From IMG/VR virus record IMGVR_UViG_3300013286_000003, positions 1 through 37,808 of that record: DNA of 37,808 nucleotides, one strand, 5' to 3'. The DNA comes from a virus. Shown here piece by piece: positions 12,430 through 20,887 of the stretch (within the stretch, counting starts at the first letter, position 1; each line of letters begins with the position of its first letter). The notes beneath the pieces were generated by a model. That model had not been told where the DNA came from and searched no databases. It worked only from the letters and a program-made list of their open reading frames with translations. The translations under genes were made by a program, and so were the position numbers.

Positions 12430-13053
12430 ATGCCAAATCACAATTCACCCATACCAGCACCTGAGTTAATAGACAAAGAGATCAAAGTCCTAGAATTACG
12501 CAGGGCAGGACTTACTTGGCAACGCATAGCCGAGGAAACAGGCTACGCAGATCACACAGGCGCATACGCGGCATACAAGCGCGCAATCAAGCGCACTATG
12601 CAACAACCAGCCGATGAACTTCGTGAGCAAGAGTTAGACCGTATAGATAGATTGCAATTAGCGGCTTGGCCTAACGCTATGAAGGGCGATACCAAGTCCA
12701 TTATGACAATTGTTAAACTTATGGAAAGGCGCGCTAGACTTCTAGGGTTAGATACTCCTATCAAGATCGAGCAAGACATTACAACTTGGAATGGCGATGA
12801 TTCTATTGACCGAGCAGTTAAAGACCTTGCCGCGTTATTCAGAGCCAACACTTCAGATGGCACAAGCGAGAGTGAATTGGCAGGAAGTACAAGCCCGATC
12901 CTCGCAATTACCGCCAATGGAGAACTGGCTGACATGGTTGATTCTCTCGGGTCGCGGATGGGGCAAGACGAGAACGGGCGCGGAGTGGATAGTCTGGGAA
13001 GCAATACGCCAACCGAAAACCCGTTGGGCGGTAATAGCCAAGACCCACGCTGA
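12430..13053 (+). CDS. Terminase small subunit-like protein with long overlap into terL
   Basis: 207 residues. KVLELRRAGLTWQRIAEE then GAYAAYKRAIKRTM is an HTH followed by helices ending MERRARLLGLDTPIK, the layout of actinophage small terminases that recognise the packaging site. The last 70-90 residues are Ser/Gly/Asn-rich and lie over the start of the large-subunit gene in another frame. The first 120 residues carry the recognisable function; the tail may be tolerated overprint. The SD is weak, so expression may be coupled to the gene upstream. Confidence 0.75.
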   Translation: MPNHNSPIPAPELIDKEIKVLELRRAGLTWQRIAEETGYADHTGAYAAYKRAIKRTMQQPADELREQELDRIDRLQLAAWPNAMKGDTKSIMTIVKLMERRARLLGLDTPIKIEQDITTWNGDDSIDRAVKDLAALFRANTSDGTSESELAGSTSPILAITANGELADMVDSLGSRMGQDENGRGVDSLGSNTPTENPLGGNSQDPR

Positions 13054-14197
13054 CATTAGAGATACCTGCTTTGAAGGTGAAAGCGGGATTATCTCGGTAT
13101 TAAAGCGTTATGGCATTTACACCGATAAGTCTTACAACCGATCTAACTATTCCTATTTGTTGCCTAATGGCTCACGCATTAAGGGATTTAGCGCAGAAGA
13201 GCCTGACCGACTTCGCGGCCCGCAACATCATGGCGGTTGGTGTGATGAGTTAGCCGCTTGGGATAAACCCGATGCTTATGACCAGTATAAATTTGGATTG
13301 CGCTTAGGCGATGATCCTAAAACCGTAATTACAACAACGCCTCGACCTACCAAACTTATTAAAGAGTTAGTAGGCGATAACCGAACATTTGTTACACGCG
13401 GTTCAACTTTTGATAATGCGCAAAACCTTGCCGAATCAGCACTTGTAGAATTCCAACGCAAGTACGCCAACACGCGTTTAGGACAACAGGAGTTATACGG
13501 GGCAATCCTCGATGATAACCCTGGCGCGCTATGGACTAGAGCCATGATTGAAGGCGTTCGCGTTACAGATGAGAACCTGCCAACCTTTGTACGCGTTGTA
13601 GTCGGGGTTGATCCAGCCGTTACCAGTAGCGAAGATTCAGACCTTACTGGAATTGTCACAGCGGCTATGAGCGCCGATGGACATTATTACATTCTTGCCG
13701 ATGACACAGTTAAAGCCAGCCCGCAAGATTGGGCGCTTAAAGCCATCGCAGCCTTTGAAGCACATAAAGCAGACCGCATCATCGCAGAAACGAATAACGG
13801 CGGAGATTTGGTGCTTCATTTATTTCAGCAAGTCAAAGCAAGTATCCCAGTAAAGAAAGTCACAGCCACACGCGGCAAGCAATTACGAGCCGAGCCGATC
13901 GCAGCCCTGTATGAACAAGGGCGCGTTCACCACATTGGTTATTTCTCAGAGTTAGAGAATCAAATGTGTGAGTGGGAGGCAGGGGCAAACATGAAAAGCC
14001 CTGACCGATTAGATGCTCTTGTATGGGCGCTGACAGAATTGAGTGAAGGCTCAAATGCTTTGAACTTCCTAGCCGCCCTATCTGTGTTCTGCCCTAAATG
14101 CAAAATGCCAGCCCCGAAATCCACACGAATCTGCCCTAAATGTGGAACAGCCATTGGAGAAAATAATGCCAGCACAGTCAATCAGTCAGACTCCTGA
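12791..14197 (+). CDS. terL: Terminase large subunit with C-terminal zinc ribbon
   Basis: 468 residues from ATG 12791; ATG 12857 is a credible alternative that still keeps the conserved QARSSQLPP segment. Walker A GRGWGKT (54-60), Walker B GGWCDEL near 150, and a coupling motif with TTTPRPT form the packaging ATPase. The RNase H-like nuclease shows GVDPAVTSSEDSD near 272-285, ETNNGG near 334 and DRLDALVWAL near 406. The final 40 residues add CPKC and CPKCG, a zinc ribbon not typical of terminases. It drives genome packaging through the portal. Confidence 0.95.
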   Translation: MAMILLTEQLKTLPRYSEPTLQMAQARVNWQEVQARSSQLPPMENWLTWLILSGRGWGKTRTGAEWIVWEAIRQPKTRWAVIAKTHADIRDTCFEGESGIISVLKRYGIYTDKSYNRSNYSYLLPNGSRIKGFSAEEPDRLRGPQHHGGWCDELAAWDKPDAYDQYKFGLRLGDDPKTVITTTPRPTKLIKELVGDNRTFVTRGSTFDNAQNLAESALVEFQRKYANTRLGQQELYGAILDDNPGALWTRAMIEGVRVTDENLPTFVRVVVGVDPAVTSSEDSDLTGIVTAAMSADGHYYILADDTVKASPQDWALKAIAAFEAHKADRIIAETNNGGDLVLHLFQQVKASIPVKKVTATRGKQLRAEPIAALYEQGRVHHIGYFSELENQMCEWEAGANMKSPDRLDALVWALTELSEGSNALNFLAALSVFCPKCKMPAPKSTRICPKCGTAIGENNASTVNQSDS

Positions 14198-14525
14198 CCC
14201 ATTAAACATTACTGTTCGTCAAAACCAAGAATGGGCTATTAACTTCACTTATCAAGATTCATCAGGTAATCCAATCTCACTTGCTGGTTACACACCGCTT
14301 TTGCAATTTCGTACTAGCGCGCTTGCCAAAACTTCTGCGTTATCTCTTACATCAGGTAGTGGCATTACATTTAACGCAACTACCGCGCCACAAGTGCAAG
14401 TCAATACAGGTATTACTTGCGCATCAGGTAAATACGAGTGGGATTTAAAACTTACTCCTAGCAATGGGGAAGCAATCTTTTTAAGTCGCGGAGTCGTGCA
14501 AGTAGATGCTGAGGTATCGCGCTAA
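14166..14525 (+). CDS. Ig-like/BppU-type fibre accessory protein
   Basis: 119 residues from ATG 14166 with GGAG upstream; it starts inside terL. After a Pro/Ser/Gln-rich start, ITVRQNQEWAINFTYQDS, a GYTPLLQFRTS strand and KYEWDLKLTPSNGEAIFLSRG form an all-beta domain like the N-terminal modules of baseplate/fibre upper proteins. Its TAA overlaps the start of the collagen-like gene, so it is probably the anchor or connector for that fibre. Exact function is unproven. Confidence 0.6.
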   Translation: MPAQSISQTPDPLNITVRQNQEWAINFTYQDSSGNPISLAGYTPLLQFRTSALAKTSALSLTSGSGITFNATTAPQVQVNTGITCASGKYEWDLKLTPSNGEAIFLSRGVVQVDAEVSR

Positions 14526-16027
14526 TGGCTGACAACATTTATGTAACACCTGTAACGCCTAGCATTGTAATTTCATCTGCTGGCGCTCGCGGTGTTCAAG
14601 GTGCAACAGGCACAGGCGCGCAAGGACTTCAGGGTGTCCAAGGTCTGCAAGGCGTACAAGGCACAACAGGCATTCAAGGCACACAGGGTACGCAAGGACT
14701 TCAAGGCGCACAGGGATTGCAAGGGGTTCAGGGAACTCAAGGTGTGCAGGGGCTTCAAGGCGTTCAAGGCACTCAAGGATTACAAGGCAATACAGGTATT
14801 CAAGGTTCTTTAGGTATTCAGGGAACTGTTGGCGCGCAGGGAACTACAGGCGCACAAGGATTAGTCGGAATTCAAGGTACAACGGGAACACAAGGATTAA
14901 CTGGAATTCAAGGCACAACTGGTAGTCAAGGCATTACTGGTTTGCAAGGAACTACGGGAACACAAGGCACTACTGGTACTCAGGGCGTACAAGGTCTGCA
15001 AGGAACAATCGGTAGTCAGGGAACAACTGGTACTCAAGGATTAACAGGCATTCAAGGCAATACTGGTTTACAAGGAATCACAGGCACAGGCGCGCAAGGA
15101 ACGCAAGGCATTCAAGGGTTGCAAGGTTTAGGCGATCGTTACCAAACAACATCCTCATCTTCATTAACACTTCCTGCAACTGGTTCTATTTCGTTTACTG
15201 TTGGCGCGAATCTTTCGTATTCAACAGGTCAAACCGTAATTATTGCTAACACAGTTTCTAATTACATCATTGCTGACATTGCAACTTATACAGTTGGTAC
15301 TGGCGCTATGACCGCTACAGTTACTCGATCATTAGGTGTTGGAACATTTACATCATGGTCAGTAAACTTAGATGGCGCAGTTGGTATTCAAGGTGTTCAG
15401 GGAACTTTAGGTAATACTGGTTCGCAAGGAACACTAGGCGCACAAGGTATTACTGGTACGCAAGGCGCAGTTGGTACACAAGGTTTAACAGGAATACAAG
15501 GGCGAATTGGCAATCAAGGAACTACTGGCACAAACGGTTCTAATGGTGCGCAAGGTACAACTGGCTTACAAGGTTTAATCGGCAGTCAAGGAACAACAGG
15601 CAGTAATGGCTCCAACGGCGCACAAGGAACAACTGGAAGTCAAGGAACTGTTGGAACTCAGGGCGCTACAGGTGCGCAAGGATTAGTTGGCAATCAAGGT
15701 TTAACTGGTTCACAAGGCACATCAGGTACTAATGGTACAAATGGCTCGCAAGGTATTACTGGTCTGCAAGGTTTAACTGGCACACAAGGTACAAGCGGAA
15801 CTAATGGTTCGCAGGGTACGCAAGGTCTGCAAGGTACGATCGGTAGCCAAGGCACGACAGGAACACAAGGCTTAACTGGCTTACAAGGTTTAACTGGCTT
15901 GCAGGGTATTCAAGGTTTGCAAGGATTACAAGGAACGCAATCAGTCCAAGGTATTCAGGGCTTGCAAGGTACAACAGGTAACGATGCAACCGCTTTACCA
16001 AATATCCTCATGTTAGGTGGAATGTAA
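14525..16027 (+). CDS. Collagen-like fibre protein (Gly-X-Gln/Gly-X-X repeats)
   Basis: 500 residues. Two long Gly-X-Y tracts (about 22-203 and 284-480) consist of units such as GLQ, GVQ, GTQ, GIQ and GTT. They are separated by a non-collagen beta domain (about 204-282: LPATGSISFTVG, then TATVTRSLGVGTF). Gln dominates the Y position; proline and charged residues are essentially absent from the tracts. Trimeric fibre or virion decoration is likely, as for other phage collagens. A short cap follows the second tract (LPNILMLGGM). Synonymous codons vary between repeats, so the DNA is less repetitive than the protein. Confidence 0.85.
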   Translation: MADNIYVTPVTPSIVISSAGARGVQGATGTGAQGLQGVQGLQGVQGTTGIQGTQGTQGLQGAQGLQGVQGTQGVQGLQGVQGTQGLQGNTGIQGSLGIQGTVGAQGTTGAQGLVGIQGTTGTQGLTGIQGTTGSQGITGLQGTTGTQGTTGTQGVQGLQGTIGSQGTTGTQGLTGIQGNTGLQGITGTGAQGTQGIQGLQGLGDRYQTTSSSSLTLPATGSISFTVGANLSYSTGQTVIIANTVSNYIIADIATYTVGTGAMTATVTRSLGVGTFTSWSVNLDGAVGIQGVQGTLGNTGSQGTLGAQGITGTQGAVGTQGLTGIQGRIGNQGTTGTNGSNGAQGTTGLQGLIGSQGTTGSNGSNGAQGTTGSQGTVGTQGATGAQGLVGNQGLTGSQGTSGTNGTNGSQGITGLQGLTGTQGTSGTNGSQGTQGLQGTIGSQGTTGTQGLTGLQGLTGLQGIQGLQGLQGTQSVQGIQGLQGTTGNDATALPNILMLGGM

Positions 16028-16351
16028 ATGGCAACTACTAAAGTATTAGGGCAGTCTTATCCGAGCGCCGCTACTGCGACAACGCTGTACACAGCAAGTG
16101 CGGCTGCTGGAACTATTGTTTCAACAATCAATGTTGCCAACACTAGCGTCACAGCAGATACAATTCGTATTGCTATTCGACCAGCAGGTGCGACTTTGGC
16201 TAACCAGCACTATCAAGCCTACAATGTATCTATCCCTGCTAACGGTGTTTACACTTGGACAGTTGGTGCGACCCTTGCCAATACAGATGTTGTAACAATC
16301 TATTCGACAAACGGAACTTGCGCCTTTAGCGCATTTGGACAGGAGTTGTAA
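16028..16351 (+). CDS. Small beta-rich fibre/virion protein
   Basis: 107 residues starting directly after the collagen stop. The pattern LYTASAAAGTIVSTINVANTS then NGVYTWTVGATLANTDVVTI is an all-beta fold with Ala/Thr-rich strands typical of small phage tail accessory or head fibre proteins. It lies within the adhesin string and overlaps the next gene by one base. The specific role is unknown. Confidence 0.65.
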   Translation: MATTKVLGQSYPSAATATTLYTASAAAGTIVSTINVANTSVTADTIRIAIRPAGATLANQHYQAYNVSIPANGVYTWTVGATLANTDVVTIYSTNGTCAFSAFGQEL

Positions 16352-16713
16352 TGTCAGTCAGTCTAATCTCTAGTGCGGCATCTCCTATTGGCTCAGTCAC
16401 AATCAATGCTCAGACTGGTACCTCATACACCTTTGTTGCATCTGATTCTTTCAACACTCTAGTCACGCTAACTAACGCCTCTGCTATCGCAGTGACTATT
16501 CCGACCAATGCCACTACGCCATTTCCAGTCGGCACAGTCTTGAACTTTTCTCAAAATGGCGCAGGACAGGTGACGGTATCGGGTGCATCGGGTGTGACTC
16601 TTACTTCCGTTGGTGCAACTGCGGCTACGCCTAAGACTCGCGTTCAATACTCGGCTGGTTCTGCTATTCAGACTTCGGCAAATAACTGGTTGGTCATCGG
16701 AGACATTGCTTAA
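16351..16713 (+). CDS. Tail fibre/spike beta domain protein
   Basis: 120 residues. The order GTSYTFVASDSFNTLVTL, SAIAVTIPTNA, FPVGTVLNFSQNGAGQVTV and a final NNWLVIGDIA matches a beta domain frequently found at the end of phage fibres and spikes. Here it is encoded as a separate gene, coupled to both neighbours by one-base overlaps. It probably contributes to a receptor-binding assembly with the following paralogues. Confidence 0.7.
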   Translation: MSVSLISSAASPIGSVTINAQTGTSYTFVASDSFNTLVTLTNASAIAVTIPTNATTPFPVGTVLNFSQNGAGQVTVSGASGVTLTSVGATAATPKTRVQYSAGSAIQTSANNWLVIGDIA

Positions 16714-17252
16714 TGTCACCTATCTTTGGTATTTACGCATCTCAAGTTACGGGTCATCCCTGGGCGCCGACTGGTGCCTATGATGCTATTGCCTCAACTA
16801 CGCTAAGTGCGACTGCTGCTTCTATTACCTTTAGTGGTATTCCTAGCACTTATACTCATTTGCAAATTCGTTTATCAACACCGACAAGCGCAGCAGCAAA
16901 CTTTTATTTTCAAGTTAATGGCGATACTGGTAGTAATTATTCTTGGCACGAACTTTATGGAGATGGCGCATCTGCTAGTTCAGGTGGTACTGGGGGCGCA
17001 ACAGCAGGTTATTTTATTTATTCACCAAGCACAAACCCAACGGCGGCTGTTCTTGATTTTCTTGATTATGGAAACATTTACAAATACAAAACAATTCGCG
17101 GGCTGGCTGGACAAGATAACAATGGTTCAGGTCGCGTTGAATTTACAAGCACTGCTTGGCGTAACACTGCCGCAATAACAAGTATTACTATTTATCCAAG
17201 CACAGGTACTTTTTCTACTTATGGTATTTTTTCACTCTACGGAATACGGTAG
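16713..17252 (+). CDS. Fibre-associated beta protein, paralogue copy 1
   Basis: 179 residues. It shares the frame TLSATAASITFSGIPSTYTHL at the start and TAAITSITIYPSTG then FSLYGI at the end with the next two genes. The middle is variable and glycine-rich (SASSGGTGGATAGYF). All-beta, probably a jelly-roll-like carbohydrate-binding or fibre tip domain. The variable centre between conserved ends suggests diversification after duplication. Confidence 0.7.
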   Translation: MSPIFGIYASQVTGHPWAPTGAYDAIASTTLSATAASITFSGIPSTYTHLQIRLSTPTSAAANFYFQVNGDTGSNYSWHELYGDGASASSGGTGGATAGYFIYSPSTNPTAAVLDFLDYGNIYKYKTIRGLAGQDNNGSGRVEFTSTAWRNTAAITSITIYPSTGTFSTYGIFSLYGIR

Positions 17253-17261
17253 GAGATAACT

Positions 17262-17747
17262 ATGGCTACCTCAACTTATACTCCGATTGCAACTACAACG
17301 CTGGCTAGTGCTGCTAGTTCCTATACTTTTAGTTCTATCCCACAAACTTATACAGATTTAGTAATTGTTGTAAATGGTTTTACTTCTTATAGTGCAGGTG
17401 CTGATGCCTACCAATTAAGTTTTAATGGTGGCTCAAGTGGTTTATCTGCAACTAGATTACTTGGTAATGGAAGTTCTGCTACTAGCGATAGATTCAGCAC
17501 TCCTTATGCTGGTTGGATGAGTACCACCAGAGGCGCAGATGTTATTAACATTATGAATTATTCCAACACAACAACTTACAAAACTGCAATAACAAGAAGT
17601 TCAAGTGAAGGTAGTTATTCAATTGTGGGAGCAACTGCTGTCTTATGGCAAAGCACAAATGCTATTACTTCTGTAACAATTAGTGACACAAGCGGTAATT
17701 GGCAAATCGGCTCAACCTTCTCGCTATACGGCATTAAGGCATTTTAA
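17262..17747 (+). CDS. Fibre-associated beta protein, paralogue copy 2
   Basis: 161 residues, with SD AGGAGATAACT before ATG 17262. It starts with TTLASAASSYTFSSIPQTYTD and ends NAITSVTISDTSG then STFSLYGIKAF, clearly paralogous to both neighbours. The centre (DRFSTPYAGWMSTTRG) differs. It supports a tandem duplication history for this adhesin cluster. Confidence 0.7.
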   Translation: MATSTYTPIATTTLASAASSYTFSSIPQTYTDLVIVVNGFTSYSAGADAYQLSFNGGSSGLSATRLLGNGSSATSDRFSTPYAGWMSTTRGADVINIMNYSNTTTYKTAITRSSSEGSYSIVGATAVLWQSTNAITSVTISDTSGNWQIGSTFSLYGIKAF

Positions 17748-17778
17748 TGGTTATTACATTTAATAAGGAAGAAAACTA

Positions 17779-19137
17779 ATGGCAAACACACTTGTTCTAT
17801 TAGAACGCATCACAGTTGGAGCGGCTGGCGCAGCCAGCGTTACCTTCAACTCAATCCCTCAAACTGGGTATAACGATTTAGTTATCAAGGTTTCTGCTAG
17901 AGGTGTTAATTCTAATCCTTATTGTTATACTTCTATGGGTTTCAATGGTGTCACCACTAACCAATCTGCAAGAGGCATTAATGGTACCGCGACAAGTCCT
18001 AGCAGTTTTACTGTTTCAAACTTTCAGTTTTTTATTAACGGAGCAACTTCAACATCTAGTACATTTAGCAATAATGAATTTACTATTCCCAATTACGCTA
18101 GCGCAAACTATAAATCTGTTTCATTAGATGGTGTTTTTGAAAGCAATTCAACTGCTAGTAGTAATAACTACCTGCAATTAATGGCAGATTTATGGTCATC
18201 AACTGCGGCAATAACTTCCGTTACTTTTACTGGTGTCACAGGCGACTTCGCCCAATACTCAACATTCTCCCTCTACGGCGTATCCAATGTAAACACCACA
18301 CCTACCGTTGCTCCTAAAGCAACAGGCGGTGACATTATCCAGACTGACGGTACTTACTGGTATCACGCCTTTATTAACTCAGGTTCATTTGTTCCTGCTA
18401 CTGGGCTTACTTGTGATTTATTAGTTGTTGCTGGTGGAGGTTCGGGTGGTTGGGGTGCTGGATTAGGTGGCGGTGGTGGTGCAGGTGGACTTCAAGGATT
18501 TACTGGACAATCACTTAGCGCAACTGGATACACTTGTACCATTGGCGCTGGTGGCGCACTTGCTACAAATGTTAATCAAGGTAGTCGTGGCGGAAGTGGA
18601 ACTAACACTACTTTTGGTTCTTTAACTGCATCAACAGGCGGTGGTGGCGGTGGTGGTGGTGCTACAGCATTAGCGCAACAAGCAGGCGCTAGCGGCGGTT
18701 CAGGCGGTGGTGGTGCCGAACAAAGCGGTAACAATGGCGCAGGCGGTTCTGGTACATCTGGTCAAGGAAATGCTGGTACTACCGCTCACTCTCCTGGAGT
18801 TGGCGCGGGTGGTGGTGCAGGTACTGCTGGTGTAGTTAAATCAGGTTCACTTTCTGATTATGGTGGAACAGGTTCTTCTTCTTATTCTTCTTGGGGTTTA
18901 GCAACTAACACAGGTGAATTAGTTTCTAGCACTTACTACTACGCAGGCGGTGGCGGAGGTGGAGGTTATTCAGGTTATGCAACTCCTGGTTTAGGTGGAG
19001 CAGGCGGTGGCGGTGCTGGTGGAAACACATCAGGTACGGCTGCACTTGCAAATACTGGCGGTGGCGGTGGAGGTGGAACGCTAAACGTTGGCGGCGCTGG
19101 CGGTTCAGGTATAATTATTGTTCGATACACAGTCTAA
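17779..19137 (+). CDS. Glycine-rich adhesin with paralogue domain at N-terminus
   Basis: 452 residues. Residues 1-172 are the third copy of the paralogue domain (FNSIPQTGYNDLVI near the start, TAAITSVTFTG and STFSLYGV near the end). A linker then leads to a glycine-rich domain at about 190-452: it opens LLVVAGGGSGG, contains several runs of five or more glycines and closes GGSGIIIVRYTV. This is the layout of the glycine-rich adhesin domains that cap phage fibres. Receptor recognition is likely. Confidence 0.8.
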   Translation: MANTLVLLERITVGAAGAASVTFNSIPQTGYNDLVIKVSARGVNSNPYCYTSMGFNGVTTNQSARGINGTATSPSSFTVSNFQFFINGATSTSSTFSNNEFTIPNYASANYKSVSLDGVFESNSTASSNNYLQLMADLWSSTAAITSVTFTGVTGDFAQYSTFSLYGVSNVNTTPTVAPKATGGDIIQTDGTYWYHAFINSGSFVPATGLTCDLLVVAGGGSGGWGAGLGGGGGAGGLQGFTGQSLSATGYTCTIGAGGALATNVNQGSRGGSGTNTTFGSLTASTGGGGGGGGATALAQQAGASGGSGGGGAEQSGNNGAGGSGTSGQGNAGTTAHSPGVGAGGGAGTAGVVKSGSLSDYGGTGSSSYSSWGLATNTGELVSSTYYYAGGGGGGGYSGYATPGLGGAGGGGAGGNTSGTAALANTGGGGGGGTLNVGGAGGSGIIIVRYTV

Positions 19138-19146
19138 GGGAGAAAA

Positions 19147-19458
19147 ATGGCACACTTTGCAGAGATAGATTCAAACAACATAGTCACTCGCGTACTTGTC
19201 GTAGCAAACGAGCAAGAACATCGCGGGCAAGACTTCCTAGCCAATGACCTTGGCTTAGGCGGAAACTGGATTCAGACCAGTTACAACGCAAACTTTCGTA
19301 AGCACTACGCAGGTATTGGCTATTCCTATGACGCATCACTAGATGCCTTCATTCCGCCAAAATGCCACGATAGCGCAACACTCAATACCGAAACTTGCCT
19401 ATGGGATTGCCCTGATGCAAGTCACGTCATCATCATCCAAGGAGAAGAGAATGTCTGA
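19147..19458 (+). CDS. Small fibre-locus protein (cyanophage-type)
   Basis: 103 residues. MAHFAEIDSNNIVTRVLVV, GGNWIQTSYNANFRKHYAG, IGYSYDASLDAFIPPKCHD and a Cys-Trp containing end match, as I recall, a small family abundant beside tail fibre genes of aquatic phages. Function is not established; it may be a structural or chaperone protein. SD GGGAGAAAA precedes it. Confidence 0.7.
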   Translation: MAHFAEIDSNNIVTRVLVVANEQEHRGQDFLANDLGLGGNWIQTSYNANFRKHYAGIGYSYDASLDAFIPPKCHDSATLNTETCLWDCPDASHVIIIQGEENV

Positions 19459-19681
19459 TACACCAAAGAAACTTGTGGTTGATGTCGCAAAAGGCACACA
19501 CGAGTACATTGACCTAACCCCTGCCGAGATTGCAGAGCGCGACCAGATGGCAGCACAGGCAGAGGCAGAGCGCCTAGAGCGCGAAGCGGCAGAAGCGGCT
19601 AAGGCAGATGCAAAACTTCGTGCGCAAGCCAAACTTCAAGCACTTGGTTTAACTGGCGAAGAGATTATTGCTTTAGGCTAA
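19451..19681 (+). CDS. Small coiled-coil protein, possible fibre chaperone
   Basis: 76 residues from ATG 19451 (SD AAGGAGAAG), overlapping the previous gene by eight bases. LTPAEIAERDQMAAQAEAER and the following Ala/Glu/Lys helix end in LQALGLTGEEIIALG. The layout resembles small helical proteins at the ends of phage fibre operons (XkdW-like). Its stop codon overlaps the stop of the convergent FkbM gene. Confidence 0.65.
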   Translation: MSDTPKKLVVDVAKGTHEYIDLTPAEIAERDQMAAQAEAERLEREAAEAAKADAKLRAQAKLQALGLTGEEIIALG

Positions 19682-20340
19682 CTAACCCACAGCATTCCAA
19701 CATCGGCAGTTGGTCTAAGCCCCGATAATTTCCATTTATCTTCAACCCACTCTTGGCTCGCCCAAGATAACCAAGCAGTAAAATCAAATTTATCTAAAGC
19801 AAACCACATTTCAGGTTGCTGACAATGATGCTCAATAAATTGCGGGGCTACTTTTGTATAGCCGCCGTGATGTAGGTACTCAAGTTGTAGTTGGTGATCG
19901 GCAATAGTGGCTAAAGTCCACTCAAAGGCAATCGTTCCCATTTTGCGCGATAAACCCTTAAACACAGACCACTCAGCACCTTCTACATCTATTTTTATCA
20001 GATCAGGTTCGCCGTAGCGTAAGGCAAGTGAGTCCAAAGTAATAGTAGTTGCGCCAATAGTCCTAAATGGCTTGCCAGCGTAAGGCATAGTTTCTTTTGT
20101 AAGCCAATCTTGATTGAGGCTTGATAGCCCATCTTCATCGGCTTCGTAGAATTCAACCCATTCATCATTGCTACCGCTTACAGCAAACTTTAATGGCGTA
20201 ACGCGTGAATTGTAAATAAAGTTTTCAATCAATTTAGCAAAAACTCTAGGGGCAGGTTCAAGGGCAATTACTTCGTAGCCTTTAGCAAGCGCGGCAGTAG
20301 TCCAATCGCCTCGGTTAGCGCCTATGTCAAATGCCAACAT
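19678..20340 (-). CDS. FkbM-family SAM-dependent methyltransferase
   Basis: 220 residues from the ATG at 20340; an upstream in-frame start would run further into the TPR gene. MLAFDIGANRGDWT is the SAM-binding loop (motif I), VIALEPAPRVF the acidic second strand, and DLIKIDVEGAEWSVFKGL the FkbM signature. FkbM enzymes O-methylate sugars or related small molecules, often on surface glycans. Last gene of the reverse-strand cassette; overlaps the TPR gene by 14 bases. Confidence 0.85.
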   Translation of the reverse strand: MLAFDIGANRGDWTTAALAKGYEVIALEPAPRVFAKLIENFIYNSRVTPLKFAVSGSNDEWVEFYEADEDGLSSLNQDWLTKETMPYAGKPFRTIGATTITLDSLALRYGEPDLIKIDVEGAEWSVFKGLSRKMGTIAFEWTLATIADHQLQLEYLHHGGYTKVAPQFIEHHCQQPEMWFALDKFDFTAWLSWASQEWVEDKWKLSGLRPTADVGMLWVS

Positions 20341-20887
20341 CAATTTTTTCCAAATTAGAACGGACAACGCTGGCGTAAGTTGGATGTAAATCCTGACTGG
20401 CAAGAGATCGCAAAATAGATAAAGATTCTTCTTGGCGACCTATCCACCAAGCAGATACGCCCATTTGAAAGCGTAAGCAATAAGAGCCGTAATAGCCCAC
20501 ATCAGCAGGTAATGGGTCACTACCAAATGACCATCCATAACCTATTGAAGCAAAAGTGTAACATTCTTGCCAATTACCAACTCGTTCGTGATACTGAGAT
20601 AAAAGTAAATACGCTTCAGGTCGGCAATCATCATAGGCAAGTGCTTGCAGCAAGCAATTAGTTACGCTGTATTCCCTACCCTTTTGATCGTCAAAACATT
20701 GAGCCATTTTTAATAAAGAAGCATACACTTTAGGATTATTCTCACCACCGTATTCAGCGCAACGCAAATAAAAAGATACGGCTGATGCGGTTTGATTTAA
20801 TTGTAAGTATTCTTGCGCCACATCAAAGTTTAAGTCCGAATTAAAGGGTTGATGTGATAATCTTACGATTAGACTAGCAAGACTCAT
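20327..20887 (-). CDS. TPR-like helical repeat protein of the glycan cassette
   Basis: 186 residues. Repeated helix pairs are visible (VAQEYLQLNQTASAVSFYL, then VYASLLKMAQCF, AYLLLSQYHERVGNW and SAWWIGRQEESLSILRSL), spaced like tetratricopeptide repeats. Such modules accompany glycosyltransferases in phage genomes and hold partner proteins. Overlaps of 14 bases at both ends indicate co-translation with the propeller and methyltransferase genes. Confidence 0.7.
   Translation of the reverse strand: MSLASLIVRLSHQPFNSDLNFDVAQEYLQLNQTASAVSFYLRCAEYGGENNPKVYASLLKMAQCFDDQKGREYSVTNCLLQALAYDDCRPEAYLLLSQYHERVGNWQECYTFASIGYGWSFGSDPLPADVGYYGSYCLRFQMGVSAWWIGRQEESLSILRSLASQDLHPTYASVVRSNLEKIDVGI

Noticed and set aside
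12552-13004. 150-codon reverse ORF over terS/terL
   Set aside because: Opposite two convincing genes, Ser/Leu/Arg-rich shadow composition, no motif or SD.
14592-14813. Forward and reverse ORFs inside the collagen-like gene
   Set aside because: The Gly-X-Gln repeat keeps all frames open; translations are repetitive (KVCKAY-like) and have no start signals.
14590-16000. Repeat array considered as a CRISPR or tandem DNA repeat
   Set aside because: Repetition is at the 9-base Gly-X-Y coding level with varied synonymous codons, no spacers and an uninterrupted reading frame.
16807-17178. 123-codon forward ORF overlapping paralogue copy 1
   Set aside because: Leu/Gln/Phe-rich out-of-frame reading of a Thr/Ser/Ala-rich gene; not shared by the other two paralogues as a conserved product.
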